Shown in pieces: positions 43,344 through 50,714 of a stretch of 64,000 nt of DNA. The stretch is taken from contig NZ_JAMLJI010000006.1 of assembly GCF_023712105.1 (NCBI RefSeq), forward strand, positions 1 to 64,000, read 5' to 3'. The notes beneath the pieces were generated by a model. It was not told the DNA's origin and did not search any database. It saw only the letters and a list, made by a program, of their open reading frames with translations. The stretch is from Larsenimonas suaedae (GTDB lineage: Bacteria > Pseudomonadota > Gammaproteobacteria > Pseudomonadales > Halomonadaceae). The position numbers and the translations under genes were made by a program. Every line of letters starts with the position of its first letter. Position 1 is the stretch's first letter.

Positions 43344-43479
43344 GCCAATCACGCTACTCTTTATGAGTCCCGTAATCGTCGTTATGCTCACCTGGATCTT
43401 TGTGGCGTACATCGCGCCCCACATGAAATGGTTCAAGGCACTCGACCGTGAGTTCGGAATCGATCGGGACAAGCGTTAA
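43333..43479 (+). CDS. Small membrane protein, 48 aa
   Basis: A single hydrophobic helix (TLLFMSPVIVVMLTWIFVAYIA, first ~28 residues) and a basic tail (EFGIDRDKR). It overlaps the preceding membrane protein gene and probably works with it. Confidence 0.55.
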   Translation: MLTEPITLLFMSPVIVVMLTWIFVAYIAPHMKWFKALDREFGIDRDKR

Positions 43480-43485
43480 GCGATC

Positions 43486-43509
43486 TATTGCATACCCCCA
43501 TTCTTTAAA
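43486..43509 (+). repeat. Degenerate octamer array
   Basis: Three units in 8-bp register, TATTGCAT, a diverged one, and TCTTTAAA, seven bases after the 48-aa gene. It is weaker than the full 40-bp arrays. Confidence 0.4.
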
Positions 43510-43533
43510 GCCTCGGCCATGCCGGGGCTTTTC
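43508..43533 (+). terminator. Terminator after membrane protein pair
   Basis: AAGCCTCGGC-CAT-GCCGGGGCTTTTC stem with a short T run. Confidence 0.7.
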
Positions 43534-43871
43534 TGATTCAGGGAGCAGCCGCCATAGATTGACGATCTATGACTGGCACTGTACCGTTACTGTTCAGCGG
43601 GCGCTGATTCAGCCGGTCAACGCCATCAGTTCCCGCGACCTCCCCTTGTTGTTCAGACCGCCTCCGGTCGCCGATTTCCCTTAAAAAATTCTCTTCCGAA
43701 AAATCCACAGCACCCCTTAGCTCAGTTCGCATAATCATCATTATGTTAAATTAGATTATTTTTGTGTGGATAACCTCGAGACACGATCTCTTTGAAACAT
43801 CTTGTAAAGAAAACTAAGCGTGCTAAATTAGCGCGCTTACTTAAAATTCAGACCTGTTAGGCCAGCCTCAC
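43534..43871. other. Gene-free stretch with regulatory-looking repeats
   Basis: This 338-bp stretch holds a degenerate copy (43574-43597) of the TGGCA...TACCGTTA...TTCAG motif, an AT-rich palindrome around ATAATCATCATTAT (43731-43744), and an inverted repeat AAGCG-TGCTAA/TTAGCG-CGCTT (43816-43838). No convincing coding frame is seen. It probably contains the promoter of the 155-aa secreted protein. Confidence 0.45.
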
Positions 43872-44339
43872 GTGTTCAAGTTCGCCGCTGCTTTAGTCGC
43901 AGCCACCCTCTGGTGCACCACCATTTACGTCTTCGCCATCACAAAACCGAATTGTCGCTATGCCAATTACTATGGCCGTGACCTGTGTTCCGTCGCAGAT
44001 CGGTTATCTCAAGAAATGAAGCGGAAAAATCCAAAGCAATATGATCCCGATATATTTATAGATCGGGTAGCATCGAAAGATGATTTCCTGGAGTTTTCAG
44101 GAAAAATGAAAGAAACGAAAAGTGCGCTTATTCTTCGTATATGGGGGCACCAAGTTACCCAGAAGAAAATAGATACTTTTCTTTCCGGCCATATTACTTA
44201 TGGCATTTGTCAGTACAAAGCCAACAAGAAAATAAAGACATTCCTTTATCAAAAGGGACGAGTTAAATACAAAGTGTATGACGCCTATAACAACCTCATT
44301 GGCGTATCCACTATTTTTAAGCCGCATTGTCCCCGATAA
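43872..44339 (+). CDS. Small secreted protein, 155 aa, AT-rich
   Basis: Starts with GTG and a signal-like MFKFAAALVAATLWCTTIYVFA. The mature part has Cys in the NCRYANYYGRDLCS region and later ones (YGICQYK, KPHCPR), so disulfides are possible. Lys-rich and AT-rich compared with neighbours, suggesting foreign origin. It has no recognised family; an envelope-acting exclusion protein is one possibility. Confidence 0.5.
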   Translation: MFKFAAALVAATLWCTTIYVFAITKPNCRYANYYGRDLCSVADRLSQEMKRKNPKQYDPDIFIDRVASKDDFLEFSGKMKETKSALILRIWGHQVTQKKIDTFLSGHITYGICQYKANKKIKTFLYQKGRVKYKVYDAYNNLIGVSTIFKPHCPR

Positions 44340-44340
44340 A

Positions 44341-44616
44341 TTAAATGTTTCTGGGTGGGTAGCTTCGAGTCTCGATCATGTACTTCCACTGCCTACCCGC
44401 CTTCTCCCCTTTTCTGCTGCCATAACGCAACATCACCTCGAACCAGGAAGTGCCCATGATGTCGGCCAGCCGATGGTCATGGTGCTTCAGATCCAGCTCC
44501 ATCTGCTCGATCAACCGATACCCGATCAGTGCCATCTTGTAGTCCATCACAAGCATGGCTTCATCTCGCCAGCGTTCCGCCTGGCTCTTGAGTCGCTGTT
44601 TCATGGGCTGCCCCAT
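44341..44616 (-). CDS. Hypothetical helical protein, 91 aa
   Basis: A leftward gene between rightward ones. The protein is helical and basic (MKQRLKSQAERWRDEAMLVMDYKM...). An alternative start is ATG 44604. A copy of the 16-base ATACCGTTATTTTCAG motif lies 48 bp upstream in the same orientation as before the 42097 gene, which supports that this gene is real. Confidence 0.5.
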   Translation of the reverse strand: MGQPMKQRLKSQAERWRDEAMLVMDYKMALIGYRLIEQMELDLKHHDHRLADIMGTSWFEVMLRYGSRKGEKAGRQWKYMIETRSYPPRNI

Positions 44617-44663
44617 AGTGAATGGCAGGGTGCATCCTGCACCTTCTTTGGATGATTCATCCC

Positions 44664-44679
44664 CTGAAAATAACGGTAT
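44664..44679 (-). promoter_or_regulatory. Second copy of the ATACCGTTATTTTCAG motif
   Basis: An exact 16-base match, on the minus strand, to 42041-42056, again preceded by TGGCAT (TGGCATGATAT). It faces the leftward 91-aa gene and lies just before the rightward 71-aa gene, so it could serve both. Confidence 0.6.
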
Positions 44680-44684
44680 ATATC

Positions 44685-44900
44685 ATGCCAAAGAGCCCCC
44701 CAATCATTGATGTACAGCTGCCGCTTGTTGAGCGAAGGCGCCTTACCAAAGACCTCGGGATCGAGTGGACAAACGCGTATGCCGATGGCTTCGCGAACCC
44801 GTCCCTTGAGGAATCCCCGTTTGGCGGGCTCGGCATGAGAATGGCCTGGCACGCCGGCCGCAGCGACAAACTTATCCTGCTACAGGAGCATGCCCGATGA
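44685..44900 (+). CDS. Hypothetical protein, 71 aa
   Basis: The C-terminal NAYADGFANPSLEESPFGGLGMRMAWHAGR part has the conserved look of small phage proteins with a GF.NP...GG...AWHAGR core. It lacks a strong ribosome site and overlaps the next gene by ATGA. Function unknown. Confidence 0.55.
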   Translation: MPKSPPIIDVQLPLVERRRLTKDLGIEWTNAYADGFANPSLEESPFGGLGMRMAWHAGRSDKLILLQEHAR

Positions 44901-45316
44901 AACCAAAATACAAACAGTCCGGTGCCACTCGCCAGCGCAAGAGTGATCGTCTTTCCTATCATCTGACCATGGTGTTCGAGCGGTTTAAAGGCGAGCCCTT
45001 CGCCCAAAAGGTGCCTGTCTATTCCAAGCAGATTATGTGGGCGCAAGAGGCGCTATGGGTACACAACTGGATGCTGAGCACGGCCCTGCCCTGGCACATC
45101 ACCTGCATTGCCACAGGGCTGGATGATACCGGCGAGATCAAGCGTGAGATCGTTGAGTTCACTGTATGGCAGCCGTCGTTGCTCGAGGAGTTGACCCCGC
45201 TGATCAACGAAAAGCTCCGGGAAGCGCGAGACGGAATCAACCCCAATCATTTGATTGCCGAGCGCTGCGAATACCGTCGCGCTCGTCGATCCGACCATAT
45301 CAAGGACGTGGCCTAG
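44897..45316 (+). CDS. Hypothetical protein, 139 aa
   Basis: A basic N-terminus, then an alpha/beta domain with EIKREIVEFTVWQPSLLEELTP and a basic C-terminus. Coupled to the preceding gene. The last gene of the rightward middle block before a strand switch. No family recognised. Confidence 0.6.
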   Translation: MKPKYKQSGATRQRKSDRLSYHLTMVFERFKGEPFAQKVPVYSKQIMWAQEALWVHNWMLSTALPWHITCIATGLDDTGEIKREIVEFTVWQPSLLEELTPLINEKLREARDGINPNHLIAERCEYRRARRSDHIKDVA

Positions 45317-45518
45317 TCAGGTTCCATGGAGCCCAGCGGGCGGTGGCACATAACACCCGCAGTAAGAGCCTGATATGCCTTAGACGCAATCTCCGATCAG
45401 GTGATCTTACCCCCGTGCTGTCAGGGAGTTATCTGGCAAATTCAGTTTAGCCTTCAGATCTCCTATTGCCTAATTCTTAAACAATCACATGTCGTTTACA
45501 TTCCAGGCCATAATAAAA

Positions 45519-45965
45519 TTATTCCAAATATTCGTATCTAATATTACTTACGTAGATTGAATGTTTTTCTACAAAATCATGAAGAGAGTTTACGTCTGAG
45601 ATAGCTTTTTTTAAGGAATCACCACCACTAGCTTTACCACTTATTTTATTCTTGATGTCACCATCAATTAAGCAGAAAACCTTTGTATCAAATGGTTTGA
45701 TCAAATGCATTATTCCTGCTCTAGGAACACGAAGAAGATTTCTCGTGTTATTCCCTTCAAACAACTCGAGATTAAAATCTATAGATTTGATAGTTTTAAA
45801 ACTGTAATTTCTCACTCGGGTTGCTATGGGGAATGAGGGTGGGCATTGTTTTGCAAAGCTATTTCTATCAAGAGTTACGTCAACACGAGGCCCATACATG
45901 ACAGAACCTGCTAAGATCGCAGAACAAAACAATAGTGAAAAAATGACTAAATAAATTTTTTTCAT
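45519..45965 (-). CDS. Small secreted protein, 148 aa, AT-rich
   Basis: A clear signal peptide (MKKIYLVIFSLLFCSAILAGS) with a lipobox-free cleavage site near residue 20, then a beta-rich domain with two Cys (KQCPPSFP and KVFCLID). The gene is much AT-richer than the phage core. It resembles periplasmic hypothetical proteins of mobile elements; function unknown. Confidence 0.6.
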   Translation of the reverse strand: MKKIYLVIFSLLFCSAILAGSVMYGPRVDVTLDRNSFAKQCPPSFPIATRVRNYSFKTIKSIDFNLELFEGNNTRNLLRVPRAGIMHLIKPFDTKVFCLIDGDIKNKISGKASGGDSLKKAISDVNSLHDFVEKHSIYVSNIRYEYLE

Positions 45966-46031
45966 ATTAAGAACACTAACTCCAATCTTCTTCTTTAAAA
46001 AAACTGTATCTAACCTAACTCAAGACATTCC

Positions 46032-47117
46032 CTAAAGTTTGCATACCTGTCCGCTGTCGCGGATCTCGCCCATACGTGACTTGCCGATCCCGTTAATCCG
46101 TGTGAGCTCACTGATCGAGCGCCAAGGACGCCCATCAATGATGTCCTGTGCGCGTGCTGACCCAACATTTGGCAGCTCATCCAGCTCGCTTACAGATCCG
46201 GTATTCAAATCGATGCAGCTTGATCCATTGGCCTGAGCCACCTGAACATTTGCCGAAGCAAATCCGGGTTCAGCATCCCCGGTCGTCATATAGATAGGGG
46301 CATGATCCGACACCGTGCTGCGACCTTCTTCGTGCGAAATGCCGAGTAGGTCGGGATACTGCACGATTGCGCTGCCGGTGACGTTAAGCGCTTCTGGATC
46401 GAACCAGAGGTTGTCGTACAGATTCGCGTATGTGCCGTCGGCTTTACCAAGGGTCGTAGCGCTATACTTGATCGCAGGCTCTGCGCCCTGGTCGTGAAGC
46501 GGCTGCCAGGCTGGGCTGTCGGGTGGGAGGTTGTAGTCGCCCGCGATGACACGCGGCGTGTCTGGATAGACTTCCCGCATCCAGTCCCAGATTGATGCGA
46601 GCTCGCGGATTTCGGGAGTACGGTCTGAGCGGCTGTCGCCATAGATGATGTGTACCGTGGCCATCGCAATCTTGTTGCCATCGTCTTTGTCACGGAACTC
46701 GGCAAGGTAGGGCTCGCGCGCAAACAAGTCGCCCGGATCCAGATACACTACGGCGCCTTTCGTGTACTCGACTGCACTATCACGCCAGAGATATGCATAG
46801 CTTTCACGATATGAGCTGCGCCCGACTTCATGGGATGTCATCGACGACCATGACTCGCCCGTTCGATCTTCAAGTGCGTGCTCGAGCTCTGTGACAGCAT
46901 CAGCGCTCATAACCTCCTGCAATGCCCAGAGATCCGCACCTTGGGCAATCTCAGCGACATGACCAATGTTCTTGCCGTTGTTCCAGCCTAGATGCTTCAA
47001 ATTCCATGAGCCGACCGTCATGTCGGCCTGGGCTGAGCCAATGAACCCAAGTGTTGCAATCCAAATTGTGAGAGCAGCAGCGCAGCTCTTACTTTCAGTC
47101 GTCAATAGCATGAACAT
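46032..47117 (-). CDS. Secreted endonuclease (EEP family) with helix-hairpin-helix tail
   Basis: A 361-aa protein exported by an N-terminal signal (ALTIWIATLGFIGSAQA, to residue ~31). The DNase I-like fold shows GSWNLKH (~37), ALQEVM (~65, metal-binding Glu), GDYNLPP (~195) and VSDHAPIY (~272, catalytic Asp-His). The C-terminal ~70 residues, after a linker, form a ComEA-like helix-hairpin-helix pair (LNTGSVSELDELPNVGSARAQ...). It would cut DNA in the periplasm or outside. It may degrade incoming DNA or recycle nucleotides. Start could also be ATG 47111. Confidence 0.85.
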   Translation of the reverse strand: MFMLLTTESKSCAAALTIWIATLGFIGSAQADMTVGSWNLKHLGWNNGKNIGHVAEIAQGADLWALQEVMSADAVTELEHALEDRTGESWSSMTSHEVGRSSYRESYAYLWRDSAVEYTKGAVVYLDPGDLFAREPYLAEFRDKDDGNKIAMATVHIIYGDSRSDRTPEIRELASIWDWMREVYPDTPRVIAGDYNLPPDSPAWQPLHDQGAEPAIKYSATTLGKADGTYANLYDNLWFDPEALNVTGSAIVQYPDLLGISHEEGRSTVSDHAPIYMTTGDAEPGFASANVQVAQANGSSCIDLNTGSVSELDELPNVGSARAQDIIDGRPWRSISELTRINGIGKSRMGEIRDSGQVCKL

Positions 47118-47377
47118 ATTGCGTGGAAATACCCTTGCATTAGAAGTACACGGCAGTGAAAGAATAAAATTTTTGCCCTTGAAAAGAATCGCCTTTTCGT
47201 CTAGCGTAAATAGGGAATTATGGTGATAGATGGACGCCAGGCGCCTGCAAAGCCAAAGTAAAAACCCATCTTAAACTAAAGTCGATATCGAATTTGTGTC
47301 CTAGACGCTTTTTTGTGTTCGGTAAGCAGGCAACTGAGTACAATCAAATAAGCGTCGTCTAACGGAGCAAATTCTGT

Positions 47378-48205
47378 ATGACTACCTTCACCCCGCTCGA
47401 CCTCATCAAATCTCACGCCAAAAAAGTCAAAAATGAAAAAGTAAAACATAGCAAAGCTTTAGAAAAGATAGCTATGTGCAATGACTTCAATGATTTTCAT
47501 GAGCTACAAACAGTAAACGAGAGCAATCAGAAAGATCCACGACTCCTCAAAGCGGCATTCGGTATATCTGATCTCACCCAAGTACTGGAAGAAAACGACC
47601 ATTTATTGGCTGAACTTGAAATACTTGTCGAAGATCAATTATCTGAATTCATAGCTTCAACGAATGCTTCCGGTTTTTTTATTGATGGGCTTACAGTTCA
47701 TGATTTTTCTTTCGGAGGTAGGTTTGGCCTCGTTATATTAGAAATTTCTTTCGATTACACGGGGGAGCCTATACCCGACAAGGTATTTTCCGCAACTAAA
47801 CTGCATGTAACCTCTGCAAGCTTGCTTTTAATATTCACAGACGGTGTTTGGACATTCGATGATGAACCTCTGGATATTAAAAATGCTGAGTCAGACCAAG
47901 AAATTGACTGGAAACAGCAAGAATACTTTGATGAATACGGAGATTCATCAAGAATAGAAGAAATTATTGCTGAAGAATTAGGCATTACTTTAGAAGAAGC
48001 CCAAGAACTATCTGACCTAGAAATACATGCTCGAGAGACATCAGATGGATTAGTAGTCGGTTACTATATAGATATGAATGACCTCGAAAACAATGTAAGC
48101 AAACCTTTAAAAAAGAAATTAGAACTTAATCATAGTTGGCCAATGATCGAGTTCAGGTCTCATATTTTTGATACTGAACAAAGTCAATATATTGACTGGC
48201 CCTAA
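47378..48205 (+). CDS. Hypothetical protein, 275 aa, AT-rich
   Basis: Acidic protein. The N-terminus TFTPLDLIKSHAKKVKNEKVKHSKALEKIA...NDFHELQTV looks like the short N-terminal module found on varied proteins of mobile elements, where a KHSKALE-IA-x-FHEL pattern precedes an unrelated domain. The rest is beta-rich with many Asp/Glu. The two AAGCTT sites noticed in this window are in this gene. AT-rich codons differ from the phage core. Function unknown. Confidence 0.55.
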   Translation: MTTFTPLDLIKSHAKKVKNEKVKHSKALEKIAMCNDFNDFHELQTVNESNQKDPRLLKAAFGISDLTQVLEENDHLLAELEILVEDQLSEFIASTNASGFFIDGLTVHDFSFGGRFGLVILEISFDYTGEPIPDKVFSATKLHVTSASLLLIFTDGVWTFDDEPLDIKNAESDQEIDWKQQEYFDEYGDSSRIEEIIAEELGITLEEAQELSDLEIHARETSDGLVVGYYIDMNDLENNVSKPLKKKLELNHSWPMIEFRSHIFDTEQSQYIDWP

Positions 48206-48213
48206 ATATTTGC

Positions 48214-48246
48214 AATAGATCCCTATCAAATTGATAGGGATCTATT
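48214..48246. terminator. Bidirectional terminator between accessory gene and partition genes
   Basis: ATAGATCCCTATCA-AAT-TGATAGGGATCTAT is a perfect 14-pair stem with A/T-rich flanks on both sides, serving the converging 275-aa gene and the partition operon. Confidence 0.85.
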
Positions 48247-48265
48247 TTATGTTTAACCAGCCCTT

Positions 48266-48538
48266 TTATTCCGAGTCATTCCCACCAGGAGTGACCATGT
48301 CCCGCATCATCATGCGTGCACGCTTGTCGATTTCACCGAGCGTGCCCATGGCCTCTTCAGACATGCCGTTGTCCTTGAACAAACCCAGCTGAGTCAGCGC
48401 ATTGAGCTCGTGCACTGCACGCATGAAATCGGCCGAGACCAAGGCGTCTCCGTTTTCAATGAATCGTTCGATAGTGATGGCGTTCTGCTCAGCGCATTCG
48501 AGGATTGTGCGCTCAAGCTGAGTGGCGTCCTGAGTCAT
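48266..48538 (-). CDS. Third gene of partition operon, 90 aa
   Basis: A small helical acidic protein (LERTILECAEQNAITIERFIENGDALVSADF...). It follows the ribbon-helix-helix gene by eight bases and ends at the bidirectional terminator, so it belongs to the parA transcription unit. No recognised family; it might be an adaptor or regulator of partition. Confidence 0.6.
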   Translation of the reverse strand: MTQDATQLERTILECAEQNAITIERFIENGDALVSADFMRAVHELNALTQLGLFKDNGMSEEAMGTLGEIDKRARMMMRDMVTPGGNDSE

Positions 48539-48546
48539 GAATACCC

Positions 48547-48825
48547 TTACGCGTGGAGCTTATGATTCACGATGTATTCCTGCATGATCTCGTCCAGCAC
48601 ATCCGCTTCGGAAACCTTGCTGCCCTTCTCGACAGTACGGGCATGAGCCTGGTCACGCAGGAACTCGCCGTAACGCATGCGCATACGCACGGTCTTGGTG
48701 ATTCGGGTGTCCTTTGCATCGTAGGTACTGGCCTCGACCTTCTTGGCCTTTTCGGCTTCTGGATCTTCGCCGCGCCAAGCGTTCACATCCTTTTCTTCAA
48801 ACTCGAACCTGGGCTTGTTCTTCAT
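48547..48825 (-). CDS. Small DNA-binding partner of ParA (ribbon-helix-helix type)
   Basis: A 92-aa protein. The first ~40 residues are charged and flexible, as in the ParA-stimulating tails of ParG-like proteins. Residues ~43-90 (RITKTVRMRMRYGEFLRDQA...VSEADVLDEIMQEYI) fit a ribbon-helix-helix: an alternating beta strand with basic residues, then two helices. The ATG overlaps the parA stop by one base (TGATG). By precedent of type Ib partition systems it binds tandem short repeats; octamer array E upstream of parA is the likely site. Confidence 0.65.
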   Translation of the reverse strand: MKNKPRFEFEEKDVNAWRGEDPEAEKAKKVEASTYDAKDTRITKTVRMRMRYGEFLRDQAHARTVEKGSKVSEADVLDEIMQEYIVNHKLHA

Positions 48826-49457
48826 CACTTCCACTCCGTAATTTCTCGATACAACTGACCCATCTCATGGATCGCTGAGCCATTGCGCGGCTTGTATTCT
48901 TCGATCGTCAGACCATCTCCGATCGCATGCTGAAAGACCCTGCGTTCATGAACCACGCGCTCCATGACATGCACGTTGCGTTCCCCCAGAAACTCACGAA
49001 GCTCCCGATCTGAGCTCTGCGGGTTGATCCGGTTGACCACCACACGCATCTCGAGCCCCTGGTTGAAATCCTGGGCGGTGTTGAACAGATCCATGAAGTC
49101 GTCAAAGACGGCTCCGTCGAAACCAGAAATACCCATGGGCACCACGACACGATCTGCAGCCAGCAGAGCGTTACGCAGGCCGGCGCCATCATGGCCACCT
49201 GCATCGATCACGGTGTTCTGGTAGTTCTCGGCCAGTGAGCGGCCTTCATCGAAGACGGCCTTGCCTCGGAGTCGAACGGTCGTGGGCTTGGGAAGGGCTT
49301 CGTGTTCCTGGCGCCATGCGGCCCAGGTAGCACTGCTTTCCTGAGGGTCTGCGTCGATGAGCAGGGAAGGGGCCGACCGCGCAAAATGCGCCGCCAGATG
49401 GGTTGCGAGCGTGGTCTTGCCCACACCGCCCTTGAGATACACCACTGCGTAGCGCAT
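48825..49457 (-). CDS. parA: ParA partition ATPase (small, type Ib-like)
   Basis: A 210-aa Walker-type ATPase that positions plasmid copies on the nucleoid for inheritance. KGGVGKTTL at residues 9-17 is the deviant Walker A with signature Lys, and LLIDADPQESS at ~33-43 is Walker A-prime. There is no N-terminal HTH, which defines the small ParA class paired with short ribbon-helix-helix proteins. The partner gene follows directly. Octamer array E lies 16-55 bases before the ATG, where such operons carry their centromere-operator. Confidence 0.92.
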   Translation of the reverse strand: MRYAVVYLKGGVGKTTLATHLAAHFARSAPSLLIDADPQESSATWAAWRQEHEALPKPTTVRLRGKAVFDEGRSLAENYQNTVIDAGGHDGAGLRNALLAADRVVVPMGISGFDGAVFDDFMDLFNTAQDFNQGLEMRVVVNRINPQSSDRELREFLGERNVHVMERVVHERRVFQHAIGDGLTIEEYKPRNGSAIHEMGQLYREITEWK

Positions 49458-49472
49458 GGCTGATTCGTCCCC

Positions 49473-49512
49473 CTTTTAAATAATGAGCTATTGCGTTATT
49501 TCACTATTGCAA
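49473..49512 (+). repeat. Octamer array E, parA upstream region (putative centromere-operator)
   Basis: Five 8-bp units in register, including TATTGCGT, TATTTCAC and TATTGCAA. It is the array closest to a DNA-binding gene pair and so the best candidate for the partition site and autoregulatory operator. Confidence 0.8.
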
Positions 49513-49588
49513 TGGTCGGAATCGTGTGCGGTTTACGCGCTCAAGTCAACGGCACGGCCTATCGGTTACAGGATGCCCGAGTGTTAAA

Positions 49589-49606
49589 GGTGGACATTTA
49601 GGTGGG
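49589..49606 (-). repeat. Solitary iteron downstream of rep
   Basis: On the minus strand CCCACCTAAATGTCCACC matches the iterons at 50.45-50.70 kb. It lies just beyond the 3-prime end of rep, between rep and parA, and could titrate the initiator or couple copies. Confidence 0.6.
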
Positions 49607-49622
49607 AGCACTCGGCTACAGG

Positions 49623-50384
49623 TCACTCCAGATCAAGCACCGTCTGCTGCTCATAGCCGAAATCGAATTTTAATGAGGTGATGCGCCGACCGGTCTTTCG
49701 AGGGGTAAATTCAACAGTCAGGTTTTCCTTGTCCTTGAGTTCCTTGGTCGCTGGTTCCAGAACTCGCCGGCGGAGATCCTTGAACGACTTGCGAAGGCTA
49801 TCGGGTACATCAAGCGCGTGGTGTAGATCTTCCAGCGTGATGAGCAATGCCTGCTTGTCCCGGAACTGCATCAGCAGCTCGAGCAATCGCCAGCTGTAGA
49901 CTGAACGCAAGGCGGATGCCTGCTTGAGATGGTAGGTGGTGAATTGCTGTCGGAGCTTGAACAGGTGCGGTGCAAGCTCGTGCCAAAACGCCAGCTCCAC
50001 CCAGCCCTCACCCTGGGCATACGTGGCGCGGCCGACCCAGGCAATGCTGTGCAGGCGCTCACCCTTCTTGCCGGCCTCAGCGAAGCGTATGCGGCGTGTC
50101 TCGAGTCGTTCGGCGGCTTCCTTGAGGTCACGGTAGACGTGCTTGTCGTGGTCGATGTCAAAGGTTTCGCGGTACTCGGGAACGGTAATGCGGATCACCA
50201 GGCGCTCGGGCGTCCAGGTCTTGCGGCTGTCCATCTTTGAGATACACAGCGCCACAAGGCGTTTCTCGTGCAGCGAGAGGTCATGCGCAGAGCGTGCCAG
50301 GGCATTACTCATCGAGACTCGAGGAGTACCCTTGTACTTTGCCAGCAGGGGTGTTTGTTCACTCGGCTTGGGTTCTTCCGACAT
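49623..50384 (-). CDS. rep: Plasmid replication initiator, Rep_3 family
   Basis: A 253-aa initiator of the Rep_3 (RepB/PF01051-type) class with two winged-helix domains. Features are an early MSNALARSAHDLSLHEKRLVAL segment (~23-44), a central QFTTYHLKQASALRSVYSWRLLELLMQF helix region that joins the domains, and a C-terminal LRRRVLEPATKEL...VEFTPRKTGRRITSLKF wing. It binds iterons as a monomer and opens the adjacent AT-rich DNA. GGAGGCACG precedes the ATG. Iterons lie directly upstream and one lies downstream. Confidence 0.92.
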   Translation of the reverse strand: MSEEPKPSEQTPLLAKYKGTPRVSMSNALARSAHDLSLHEKRLVALCISKMDSRKTWTPERLVIRITVPEYRETFDIDHDKHVYRDLKEAAERLETRRIRFAEAGKKGERLHSIAWVGRATYAQGEGWVELAFWHELAPHLFKLRQQFTTYHLKQASALRSVYSWRLLELLMQFRDKQALLITLEDLHHALDVPDSLRKSFKDLRRRVLEPATKELKDKENLTVEFTPRKTGRRITSLKFDFGYEQQTVLDLE

Positions 50385-50443
50385 CGTGCCTCCAGATCAG
50401 CGCTCGAATATGCAACAAGGCAGAATCAGGTGCAATCTAGGGC

Positions 50444-50704
50444 TGTGGATACCCCCACTCAAATGTCCCCTTTCGCCCACGTATTTGTCCCATTATCCCA
50501 CCTATTTGTCCCCCCGCGCCCACCCAGATGTCCGTTTTCGGAAAATTTTGACCCTTAACGAGAGGCTCAACCATGCGGGTTACAGCGTTCTGTCCACACG
50601 CCCTAAAAACAAGGTTTAAAAACAAGAAAAAGAAAATTAAAAACGGAGAGACCCATTTCGAGTGAAAAAGCTCTCCCACGTATTTGTCCCACTTAAATGT
50701 CCCC
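50444..50704. other. Iteron origin of replication (oriV)
   Basis: Six iterons close to CCCACNTAWWTGTCCC lie in two groups: four at 50454-50533 and two at 50675-50704. Between them is an A-rich tract (about 50608-50645) suited as the unwinding element. TGTGGATAC at 50444-50452 matches a DnaA box in eight of nine positions on the minus strand. The whole space between rep and the next gene is thus a typical Rep_3 origin. Confidence 0.85.
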
Positions 50705-50714
50705 TTTCGGGAAA

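Noticed and set aside
43538-43741. Minus-strand frame of 67 codons
   Set aside because: It lies over terminator and repeat sequences and lacks a ribosome site and recognised features.
44601-44852. Minus-strand frame of 83 codons
   Set aside because: It is antisense to the 71-aa plus-strand gene, whose product has conserved-looking motifs and is coupled to the next gene.
48200-48246. Extra octamer array or telomere-like palindrome
   Set aside because: The perfect stem is a short bidirectional terminator between converging units. It is too short for a resolution site, and no protelomerase gene is seen.
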